DNA of 64,000 bases from Texcoconibacillus texcoconensis. GTDB lineage: Bacteria > Bacillota > Bacilli > Bacillales > Salisediminibacteriaceae. Both the position numbers and the translations under genes were made by a program. The notes beneath the pieces are model-generated. The model was not told where the DNA came from. It ran no database searches and saw nothing but the letters and a program-made list of their open reading frames with translations. Every line of letters begins with the position of its first letter. The stretch's first letter is position 1. Positions 36,749 to 43,831 of this stretch are shown one piece after another. Location: assembly GCF_014202575.1 (NCBI RefSeq), contig NZ_JACHHB010000005.1, forward strand, positions 124,001-188,000, read 5' to 3'.

Positions 36749-36800
36749 TTGTCAATCTTGTATATACAAGGTAGAATTATGTCGTAACTTGTCTATACAA
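36749..36800 (+). promoter_or_regulatory. treP promoter with two TreR-type operators
   Basis: TTGTCA (36749), a 17-base spacer, and TAGAAT (36772) form a strong SigA promoter. The spacer holds CTTGTATATACAAG, identical in core to the B. subtilis tre operator TTGTATATACAA. A second copy, TTGTCTATACAA, is at 36789-36800, centred 31 bases away (three helical turns), just after the expected start of transcription. A weak cre-like sequence follows at about 36807. Repression by TreR relieved by trehalose-6-phosphate is expected. Confidence 0.8.
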
Positions 36801-36981
36801 ACTATTGTGAATGCGTTTATCTTACTGAACTGCCCATCATACATAATTTTTTTGAATGATATACACAGTACTGTTTAATAATAACGATGGATATCATCTT
36901 GTTCGGTGATGTAAATGCATTCCACATTTTAGACCAACGTTAATTTACCTTAAATGAAAACGCTGACAGGAGGGTTTCGTT

Positions 36982-38385
36982 GTGGCAAAATACACACAAC
37001 AAGTTGAACAAATCCTCGCCGCCATTGGCGGGGAAGAAAACGTGCAAACAGCAACGCACTGTGTTACACGCCTTCGCTTCGTATTAAAAGATGACTCTGT
37101 CGTCGATACTGAAGCGATAGAAGAAATAGACATCGTGCAAGGCTCCTTTGCAACAAATGGGCAATTCCAAGTCATCATTGGACAAGGTACTGTCGATACT
37201 GTCTATAAAGAAATGGTTGCTCAAACCAATATCGGTGAAGCATCAAAAGATGATGTCAAAGAAGCGTCCGCTGAGAACCAAAATTGGTTCAAACGATTTG
37301 TTAAAATGCTTGCTGACATTTTCATACCAATCTTACCTGCTATTGTAACCGCCGGTTTATTAATGGGTATTAACAACATTCTCACAGCTCCTGGCATCTT
37401 CATGGAAGAGGCTGTTGTTGAGGTATATCCTCAGTGGGGTGACTTTGCTGATATTATCGATTTAATCGCAAACGCTGCCTTTACATTTTTACCAGTCTTA
37501 ATCGGTTGGTCGGCAATGAAACGATTTGGTGGTAGTGAATTATTAGGTATTGTGCTCGGTTTAATTCTCGTTCACCCTGATTTATTAAATGCTTGGGCAT
37601 ATGGGGATGCCGCAGCAGAAGGTGAAATCCCTACGTGGAACTTATTTGGCCTTGAAGTCAACCAGATTGGTTACCAAGGACAAGTTTTACCGGTTCTTGT
37701 ATCAGCTTACGTATTAGCAAAAATTGAACTGGCCTTATCAAAACGAGTGCCTGATGCAATTAAAATGCTCGTCGTTGCACCGATTGCGTTGCTCGTTACT
37801 GGTTTCCTTGCATTCATTATTATTGGACCTGTTACATTTGCTGTCGGTAATGGTATTACTGCATTCTTCATGACAATCTTTGATACAGTCCCTGCAATTG
37901 GTGGTCTCGTTTACGGTCTCCTTTATGCACCACTTGTTGTCACAGGTATGCACCATACATTCTTAGCCGTAGACTTACAATTGACTGCTGGTGGTGGCGG
38001 AACATTCTTATGGCCGATTCTGGCGCTTTCCAATATTGCTCAAGGATCCGCTGCACTTGCGATGATGTTTGTTTCCCGTGATGAAAAATTACGTGGTTTA
38101 TCTGGTACATCTGCGATTTCTGCATACCTAGGTATCACCGAACCTGCCATGTTCGGGGTAAACATTCGCTTTATGTATCCATTTATTTGTGCCATCATTG
38201 GAGCAGCGACTGCCTCTGTGTTTATTACAATGAATGGCGTCCTTGCATCTGCGATTGGTGTTGGTGGTTTACCTGCATTCTTGTCAATTTTCCCACAAGA
38301 TTGGGGTCCATTTTTCATCGGTATGGCGATCGCGATTATCATACCATTTGCTCTTACTTACTTTTACGGTAAATTCAAAAAATAA
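36982..38385 (+). CDS. treP: trehalose-specific PTS enzyme IIBC
   Basis: 467 residues, co-linear with B. subtilis TreP. Residues 1-85 are the IIB domain with the phosphorylated cysteine in THCVTRLRF. Residues about 105-465 are the IIC channel with about ten membrane segments, including GMHHTFLAVDLQL and GITEPAMFGVN. The protein has no IIA domain, so it must borrow one. Start GTG after GGAGGG. Neither treA nor treR is next to it, unlike in B. subtilis, where they follow. Imports trehalose as trehalose-6-phosphate. Confidence 0.9.
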   Translation: MAKYTQQVEQILAAIGGEENVQTATHCVTRLRFVLKDDSVVDTEAIEEIDIVQGSFATNGQFQVIIGQGTVDTVYKEMVAQTNIGEASKDDVKEASAENQNWFKRFVKMLADIFIPILPAIVTAGLLMGINNILTAPGIFMEEAVVEVYPQWGDFADIIDLIANAAFTFLPVLIGWSAMKRFGGSELLGIVLGLILVHPDLLNAWAYGDAAAEGEIPTWNLFGLEVNQIGYQGQVLPVLVSAYVLAKIELALSKRVPDAIKMLVVAPIALLVTGFLAFIIIGPVTFAVGNGITAFFMTIFDTVPAIGGLVYGLLYAPLVVTGMHHTFLAVDLQLTAGGGGTFLWPILALSNIAQGSAALAMMFVSRDEKLRGLSGTSAISAYLGITEPAMFGVNIRFMYPFICAIIGAATASVFITMNGVLASAIGVGGLPAFLSIFPQDWGPFFIGMAIAIIIPFALTYFYGKFKK

Positions 38386-38397
38386 ATTCGCTAACAA

Positions 38398-38424
38398 AGG
38401 AGTGGCACTTGCCACTCTTTCTTG
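38398..38424 (+). terminator. intrinsic terminator after treP
   Basis: GGAGTGGCA and TGCCACTC form a short GC-rich stem followed by TTTCTTG. Confidence 0.65.
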
Positions 38425-38625
38425 TTTATCTACTCACTCTATTGCGTTACACCGTACCAGCCTCCCCCCATAGCTGTTCCATGCTTTCAATGATATGTTT
38501 TCAAATTTCACCTTCAAATTATTAAAATTTCTAGAATATCGAGAATTTCTGACATACATTTATGAATAAACGGGAATAGGTAGGTGTATGATTGAACGTT
38601 CAACGTTATTCACGGAGGTGACGCT

Positions 38626-40296
38626 ATGAAAAATCTCTCCATTTACCGCATTAGCGTCATTATTACCATGTTCATCAAGTTTGTTTTTAAAATCTATTGG
38701 TTCAATAAACGAAATCGAACGTGGGATGCAAATACGCAGGAAAAATGGAAACAATTGTTGAAGGGAATCGCAGAAGAGTATCGAGAAAAAGCCATTCATT
38801 TAGAAGGACTCTTAATTAAAGTTGGACAATTTTTAAGTACACGAGCCGATATCTTTCCTGAAGTATTTTTAAAAGAAATGGACGAACTCGTTGATCGTGT
38901 CCCCCCTGTTCCTTTTACAATTTCTAAACAAGTTTTAGAAAATGAATGGGGAAGAACGTACGATCATTACTTAAAAGACTTGAGCACATCACCGATCGCT
39001 TCCGCTTCCGTTGGCGAAGTTTATAAGGGAACACTACATAACGGTGAGAAAGTAGCAATCAAAATCCAGCGCCATAACATTAAAAAGATATTTAAAACTG
39101 ACTTTAAGGCTTTACGTATTGTTGCCTGGATGACAAAGCGATTCACAAAAATCGCTAAAACGACAGACATCAATGTCCTCTATCATGAAATGGTTCATAT
39201 CATTGGCAATGAGTTAAACTTTTCAAAGGAACTTCAAAATGCACATTATTTTCAAAGGAAATTTCAGCAACACGATGACATTTATGTTCCATCATACTAT
39301 GACGATTTATCGACACAACATGTCCTTGTAATGGAATGGATAGAGGGGGCAAAAATTACCGACACGTCCTATCTCGATCGACATAATATCAATAGAAAGC
39401 AATTAGCAGAGCGCCTGTTTAAAGCTTTTGTCGAACAGACGATAGATGAAGGGAAATTTCATGCCGACCCTCACTCTGGAAATTTATTTGTAAATGAACA
39501 CGGTCATGTCGTTTTAATTGACTTTGGCATGGTTGGCGAATTGCGTAATCAAGATGCCTACCACTTTAAAAAGTTGATTATCGAAGGGTTTGTTCTAGAT
39601 GATTACGACCTCATTTTCGAACAATTAGAGGCATTAAATTTTTTACTTCCAAACACCGATAAAAGAAAACTAGAATCGATCTTGCGTAATGCTGTAGATT
39701 TTTACCTTGAAGAAGATTTACGCCGATTGGACCGGCACATGATCGAACAAATACTACGAGATATCCAAATTCTCGTTCGAGAGCAGCCAATACAACTCCC
39801 TGCTGAATTCGCCTTTTTAGGACGCGCAATCTCGAGTTGCCTCGGTGTATTAAGCATTGTCGATCCTGACGTTGATTTTATCGAGCTCGGAAAACCGGTC
39901 GTTCAAGAGTGGCTGGAAAACATTGATGATAATAATACAGATAAACTTCCATTTCATGTACTTAAAGAATCAGCAAAACCAATGCTTTCAATACCACGCA
40001 ACCTTAACAGGTGGTTAGAATCGCCAAAGTACCAAAGACATTGGGATCAACAAAAACAAGCACAAAGATATACCCATCATACTTATCTTGTGAAAATGAT
40101 CACCACGATTCTAATATTCTTAATGTCTTTTACATTCACTTTTATCGCTATTTTATTAGAACAAAAACTTTTTGCTTTTATAACAGGAAGTATTACTGTC
40201 ATTTCTTCTCTGTCGGTGGCGCTAACGATGCGTTATCATAAAAAATGGATAAAACAAATTTCAAATTTGTCAACTAATCTAAAGGAGCGTGGATAA
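38626..40296 (+). CDS. ABC1/AarF/UbiB-family atypical kinase
   Basis: 556 residues. The family marks are the KxGQ motif in LLIKVGQFLSTRADIFP, the alanine-rich loop PIASASVGEVYKG, VAIKIQRH, FHADPHSGNLFV (catalytic loop) and LIDFGMVGEL (DFG-like). The last 70 residues hold two membrane segments, so the kinase faces the cytoplasm and is tethered. Start ATG after GGAGGTGACG. In other bacteria UbiB relatives support quinone synthesis or lipid handling; which applies here is unknown. The phasin-like gene follows after 2 bases. Confidence 0.88.
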   Translation: MKNLSIYRISVIITMFIKFVFKIYWFNKRNRTWDANTQEKWKQLLKGIAEEYREKAIHLEGLLIKVGQFLSTRADIFPEVFLKEMDELVDRVPPVPFTISKQVLENEWGRTYDHYLKDLSTSPIASASVGEVYKGTLHNGEKVAIKIQRHNIKKIFKTDFKALRIVAWMTKRFTKIAKTTDINVLYHEMVHIIGNELNFSKELQNAHYFQRKFQQHDDIYVPSYYDDLSTQHVLVMEWIEGAKITDTSYLDRHNINRKQLAERLFKAFVEQTIDEGKFHADPHSGNLFVNEHGHVVLIDFGMVGELRNQDAYHFKKLIIEGFVLDDYDLIFEQLEALNFLLPNTDKRKLESILRNAVDFYLEEDLRRLDRHMIEQILRDIQILVREQPIQLPAEFAFLGRAISSCLGVLSIVDPDVDFIELGKPVVQEWLENIDDNNTDKLPFHVLKESAKPMLSIPRNLNRWLESPKYQRHWDQQKQAQRYTHHTYLVKMITTILIFLMSFTFTFIAILLEQKLFAFITGSITVISSLSVALTMRYHKKWIKQISNLSTNLKERG

Positions 40297-40298
40297 TC

Positions 40299-40622
40299 AT
40301 GAATGAACTCGTAAAAAAAGGATTCTTACTCGGTTTAGGAGCTGCTATTACTAGTAAAGAAAAAGCACAGAACTACCTAGATGATCTAGTCACCAAAGGG
40401 CAGATGACGCCAAAGGAAGCAGAAGATATGTTTGATTCGCTGATTAAAAAAGGAGAAGATAAGGAACAAGAATGGAATGAACAATCTAAAGAGAAAATGC
40501 GTTCTTTTTTACACGACATGAATCTTCCGACAAAGGAAGAAGTCGATGAACTAAAAAAACGTATTGCTACGTTAGAGGAAAAACTTCCCTCAAGTGAAAA
40601 CGAACAGAAAGATCATGAATAG
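40299..40622 (+). CDS. phasin-like (PhaP/PHA regulator-type) helical protein
   Basis: 107 residues, helical, starting at ATG after AAAGGAGCG. LVKKGFLLGLGAAITSKEKA at the start and a coiled coil (KEEVDELKKRIATLEEKL) at the end are the features of the polyhydroxyalkanoate synthesis regulator/phasin family common in bacilli. It is translationally near the AarF-type kinase and probably works with it; such pairs may concern membranes or quinones rather than polyhydroxyalkanoate. A terminator follows. Confidence 0.72.
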   Translation: MNELVKKGFLLGLGAAITSKEKAQNYLDDLVTKGQMTPKEAEDMFDSLIKKGEDKEQEWNEQSKEKMRSFLHDMNLPTKEEVDELKKRIATLEEKLPSSENEQKDHE

Positions 40623-40632
40623 CGTAATTTCA

Positions 40633-40667
40633 GCCAGTCAGGAAATCCATCCTGCTGGCTTTTTTAT
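40633..40667 (+). terminator. intrinsic terminator after the phasin-like gene
   Basis: GCCAGTCAGGA pairs with TCCTGCTGGC (one bulge), followed by TTTTTTAT. Confidence 0.78.
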
Positions 40668-40696
40668 GTATAACGAGCTAAAACACTTTCAAACTA
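40668..40696 (+). promoter_or_regulatory. SigG-type promoter of splAB
   Basis: GTATA, a 17-base spacer, then CAAACTA: close to the forespore SigG consensus GYATR-N17/18-CATNMTA. It ends 25 bases before the splA start codon and just before its AAAGGAGG. B. subtilis splAB is known to be SigG-dependent. Confidence 0.55.
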
Positions 40697-40721
40697 AGCA
40701 TATACAGAAAGGAGGTTCATC

Positions 40722-40961
40722 ATGAACGACGAAAAATGGCAAGCTGGGGATTCTGTTTACGTCATCCAACGTAACCCTCATACACAGTCAGTCGCACAAA
40801 TTCAAGAAGCGACGATTGTAGAAAGTCCTCATCAGCCTGGAGAACTATCTTTATTTTCTAGAGAAGAATATTATCCAATCAGTAAAGATCTCGCTGTTTT
40901 CTCTAATTATGATAAAGCAGCTGAAGTTTATGAAGATGTCTTCGGTTTTCCACACGAATAA
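40722..40961 (+). CDS. splA: SplA, regulator of spore photoproduct lyase
   Basis: 79 residues, the same length as B. subtilis SplA. WQAGDSVYVIQRNPHTQSVA and QPGELSLFSREEYYPISKD are conserved; the protein is related to the RNA-binding TRAP family and lowers splB expression. Start ATG after AAAGGAGGTTC. It precedes splB by more than 100 bases, an unusually long leader that could be its target. Confidence 0.85.
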   Translation: MNDEKWQAGDSVYVIQRNPHTQSVAQIQEATIVESPHQPGELSLFSREEYYPISKDLAVFSNYDKAAEVYEDVFGFPHE

Positions 40962-41075
40962 CACCTTTATTCCGTAGCTTATGAGGTGAAAAAGCTAAAT
41001 GTCCAGCTAACATCTCATTTACTACTCAGTCGGCTAACAACACAAAAATCTTACTACTTAAAGAGGGTGTTTATC

Positions 41076-42104
41076 ATCATTGAACCATTTATTCCACAAC
41101 GGGTTTATATTGAACCACGTGCTTTAGAATACGATTTAGGAAGACAACTTCAAAACAAATTCGCTGAGATGGGCATTGAAATTCGACAAACGACTTCGCA
41201 TAATCAAGTTCGCAATATTCCAGGTGAGAATGACTTACAAAAATATCGAAATGCAAAATCAACACTCGTCATCGGTGTTCGCAAAACGTTAAAATTTGAT
41301 ACATCAAAACCTTCAGCAGAATACGCGATTCCTTTGGCTACAGGCTGTATGGGACACTGTCAATATTGTTACTTACAAACAACGATGGGAAGCAAACCGT
41401 ATATACGTACTTACGTGAATGTTGAGGAGATCCTCGATGCAGCCACAAAATATATGGAAGAACGCCTCCCAGAAGAAACACGGTTCGAAGCCGCCTGTAC
41501 TTCCGATATCGTTGGTATTGATCACCTCACTCACTCGTTAAAACGAGCGATCGAATTTTTTGGTCAATCAGAAAAAGGGAAACTACGTTTTGTTACAAAG
41601 TATCATCACGTTGATCACCTTTTAGATGCAAAACATAACGGAAAAACGCGCTTTCGATTTAGCATCAACGCAGATTACGTGATTCGAAATTTTGAACACG
41701 GGACTTCTCCTTTAACAAAGCGAATAGAAGGAGCTGCGAAGGTCGCTGATGCAGGATACCCACTCGGTTTTATCATTGCTCCTATTTACTTACATGAAGG
41801 TTGGAAAGAAGGCTACGAGGATATGTTTCAGAAACTAGACAAACAGCTCCCACACGCCGCCCGTCGTGATTTAACATTCGAATTAATTCAGCACCGTTTT
41901 ACAAAACCTGCAAAACGCGTGATTCAAAAAAATTATCCAATGACAAAGCTGGAATTAGATGAAGAGAGACGCAAATACAAATGGGGGAAGTACGGAATTG
42001 GAAAATATGTGTACCAAACGGATGAACAAGAAGAAATCGAATCTACGTTGACACGTCTTGTTCATTCCTATTTTCCAGAAGCGAACATTGAATATTTCAC
42101 GTAA
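41076..42104 (+). CDS. splB: spore photoproduct lyase SplB
   Basis: About 342 residues. The radical SAM cluster motif is CMGHCQYCYL (with the CxxxCxxC of this enzyme) and nearly every family block is present: EPRALEY, NIPGENDLQKYRNAKSTLVI, CTSDIVGIDH, KYHHVDHLLDAKHNGKTRFR and RYKWGKYGIGKYVY. It repairs 5-thyminyl-5,6-dihydrothymine in germinating spores. No ATG, GTG or TTG is well placed: the Shine-Dalgarno AAAGAGGGTG (41060-41069) is followed by ATC-ATC-ATT at 41073-41081, and the second ATC aligns with the known initiator. A GTG at 41067 overlaps the Shine-Dalgarno. The coordinate given is the best guess. Confidence 0.9.
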   Translation: MIEPFIPQRVYIEPRALEYDLGRQLQNKFAEMGIEIRQTTSHNQVRNIPGENDLQKYRNAKSTLVIGVRKTLKFDTSKPSAEYAIPLATGCMGHCQYCYLQTTMGSKPYIRTYVNVEEILDAATKYMEERLPEETRFEAACTSDIVGIDHLTHSLKRAIEFFGQSEKGKLRFVTKYHHVDHLLDAKHNGKTRFRFSINADYVIRNFEHGTSPLTKRIEGAAKVADAGYPLGFIIAPIYLHEGWKEGYEDMFQKLDKQLPHAARRDLTFELIQHRFTKPAKRVIQKNYPMTKLELDEERRKYKWGKYGIGKYVYQTDEQEEIESTLTRLVHSYFPEANIEYFT

Positions 42105-42105
42105 A

Positions 42106-42138
42106 AGCGGACGCATAATATGCATCCGCTCTTTCTTC
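42106..42138. terminator. bidirectional terminator between splB and ykoF
   Basis: AGCGGACGCATA and TATGCATCCGCT form an 11-12 bp stem with one mismatch; T-rich sequence follows on both strands (CTTTCTT; TTTTACG). Confidence 0.72.
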
Positions 42139-42742
42139 ATGATGTTTTCTGTTTCGACGGACTATTTGCCGATAACGTTGCCGTTAGTAGCAAGTGACCA
42201 TTCTCATCTTGCTGGGCTGCTGTTACAAACATTTCTTCTAATGTTGCAAACACATCATGTACATTTCCATCAAGACGACTTGCATAATGAACCCCTTCTG
42301 TAAACGTACCGTGTTCTTGTGCTTTTTCTACAGCACTAGCAATGATTGGCATATAATTCTCTGTGCCCATCGGGTAAACAGCAAAGTGAGCAGAACTATC
42401 CATTGACGATTGGCGTTCTAATGGTATATTTAAACGTTCACCATCGACGTCCATATAAGCATGGCCTTGAGTATCTCCTGGACAACCGACAGAAAATGTT
42501 CCATTAAAAGCCACATGTACGCCAGTATCAGCAAGGCGCGCATATATCGCTCTTGTCACATCAAAAACATGTTCACTGCGTCCACGGATACAAGTTGTAA
42601 TGTCGTCAGTTTCTGACCAAACCTTAGACATATCGACTTCATTTAAAGCTGTTAAAATCATTTCCTTAAAATCATCTGCCATCGGGTGAACAGAAAAACG
42701 ACAACCAACGATCCGACTGTTTCCACAAGTTAACGATTCCAT
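42137..42742 (-). CDS. ykoF: YkoF, thiamine/HMP-binding protein
   Basis: About 201 residues, like B. subtilis YkoF (200). The repeated ACT-like halves are visible: GNSRIVGCRFSVHPMADDF at the start and SVGCPGDTQGHAYMDVDG with VEKAQEHGTFTEGVHYASRL near the middle. The start is the ATG after AAAGGAGGAGAG, eight codons inside the longest frame. YkoF binds thiamine and helps hydroxymethylpyrimidine uptake by YkoEDC, but those transporter genes are absent here. Control is by the TPP riboswitch just upstream. Confidence 0.85.
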   Translation of the reverse strand: MESLTCGNSRIVGCRFSVHPMADDFKEMILTALNEVDMSKVWSETDDITTCIRGRSEHVFDVTRAIYARLADTGVHVAFNGTFSVGCPGDTQGHAYMDVDGERLNIPLERQSSMDSSAHFAVYPMGTENYMPIIASAVEKAQEHGTFTEGVHYASRLDGNVHDVFATLEEMFVTAAQQDENGHLLLTATLSANSPSKQKTS

Positions 42743-42763
42743 ATTTCTCTCCTCCTTTTCCCA

Positions 42764-42795
42764 CAAAAAAACTACATATCTAAAGGGATATGCAG
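42764..42795 (-). terminator. expression-platform terminator of the TPP riboswitch
   Basis: CTGCATATC and GATATGTAG form a 9-bp stem (one G-T pair), followed by seven T, 21 bases before the ykoF Shine-Dalgarno region ends. It explains transcription stop when TPP is bound. Confidence 0.8.
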
Positions 42796-42857
42796 TGAAT
42801 CAACATATTGAATTTCTTCAAATGTTTAGATTGATGACAAGTAGTCAATATCATTCA

Positions 42858-42945
42858 CCGCACTTCCCCACGCTAGCATAACCTAGTTCGGGTATTTAGG
42901 GTCACAGGATCACCTGTTTCTCAGCTTTCGCTCCCCTAGTGCGTA
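42858..42945 (-). ncRNA. TPP (THI-box) riboswitch
   Basis: On the minus strand the conserved elements are in order: GGGGAGC, then GCTGAGA (the CUGAGA pyrimidine-sensing loop), the variable hairpin ACAGGTGATCCTGT, ACCCT, GAAC, and TATGCTAGCGTGGGGAAG. The outer P1 stem is CGCACT with AGTGCG. It precedes ykoF with a terminator between, so thiamine diphosphate should stop transcription. Confidence 0.93.
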
Positions 42946-43020
42946 TGCAGTATTTTCAATGTTGTAATGCCAGTTTAACGACGACTAAAAAATCTGTAAA
43001 GTCATACGAACCGAGCAACC

Positions 43021-43575
43021 TTAAGTACTCGTCAGTGGTTGCCAATCCTCTTTCAGTAAAGCATACGTACGATGGTCGACCCATCTGTTACCAATCCGCT
43101 CATTTTGCCTTTGCGTCCCTTCGTACGTAAAACCGAGTCGTTCTGGAATCGCCCAACTTTTCACATTATCTTCCGCTGCCTGAATGACAATGCGATTCAG
43201 GCGAAGTTCTCCAAACGCATAATCGATGAGCACCTTGACTGCTTTCGTAATCAACCCTTTACCTTGATATTGTTCACCTAACCAATAACCGATACTCGTT
43301 TTCATATTGATCCAATCAAATGCGTGGAAAGCGACAACACCTGCTACCGCTCCGCGATACAAAACCACGACGGTCATTCCAAACTGTCCCGCAAAATCTT
43401 GAAGCGTTGATTGAATGAACGCACGCGTATCGGCAATTGTTTTCGTATATTCAACCCAAGGAAGCCATTTCCCTAAATAAGAACGTCCTGTGTCCGTTAA
43501 ATAAAACAATGCCTCTGCGTGCTTATATTGGAGTAATTCCAAAGAAGTGTCACGGTCAATTGGATACGTAAACAT
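43021..43575 (-). CDS. RimJ/RimL-type GNAT acetyltransferase
   Basis: 184 residues. The acetyl-CoA motif is IGYWLGEQYQGKGLITKAV (Q/RxxGxG/A type) with EDNVKSWAIPERLGFTYEG after it, the RimJ/L pattern (N-terminal acetylation of ribosomal or other proteins, or small acceptors). Start ATG after GGGAGGCG. Function is only predicted at class level. Confidence 0.82.
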   Translation of the reverse strand: MFTYPIDRDTSLELLQYKHAEALFYLTDTGRSYLGKWLPWVEYTKTIADTRAFIQSTLQDFAGQFGMTVVVLYRGAVAGVVAFHAFDWINMKTSIGYWLGEQYQGKGLITKAVKVLIDYAFGELRLNRIVIQAAEDNVKSWAIPERLGFTYEGTQRQNERIGNRWVDHRTYALLKEDWQPLTST

Positions 43576-43600
43576 CTAGTCGCCTCCCTATATTTTGCTT

Positions 43601-43807
43601 TTAGCCACCGAAAAAGAAATCGATGACATTAGAAGCTGTCGTCGTTTCTCTGTTATAAAACTCCGAATAACCGCAATTTTTACAGTAGACAACGATAAAA
43701 CGATTATGCTGTACATCAAATAATTTGGATAACCCTGTACCTGTAGTCGCAATTTCTTTCGTTTCTGCATCCCGCGTTCCACACTTAATACATCCTTTTT
43801 CTTCCAT
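43601..43807 (-). CDS. zinc-ribbon domain small protein
   Basis: 68 residues with two CxxC pairs: CIKC (6-9) and YCKNCGYSEFY (about 42-52). Between them is a hydrophobic strand (KLFDVQHNRFIVV). The C-terminus is TTTASNVIDFFFGG. This is the short DNA- or RNA-associated zinc-ribbon family found in many bacilli, of unknown function. Start ATG after GGAGGAGAAATATC. Confidence 0.72.
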   Translation of the reverse strand: MEEKGCIKCGTRDAETKEIATTGTGLSKLFDVQHNRFIVVYCKNCGYSEFYNRETTTASNVIDFFFGG

Positions 43808-43831
43808 GATATTTCTCCTCCAACAAATATA

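Noticed and set aside
36807..36820. cre site before treP
   Set aside because: The sequence TGAATGCGTTTATC has about three mismatches to the consensus, too weak to list as a separate feature.
40986..41075. N-terminal extension of SplB from the GTG at 40986
   Set aside because: The GTG is within the Shine-Dalgarno of the minigene, has no site of its own, and known SplB proteins lack this segment.
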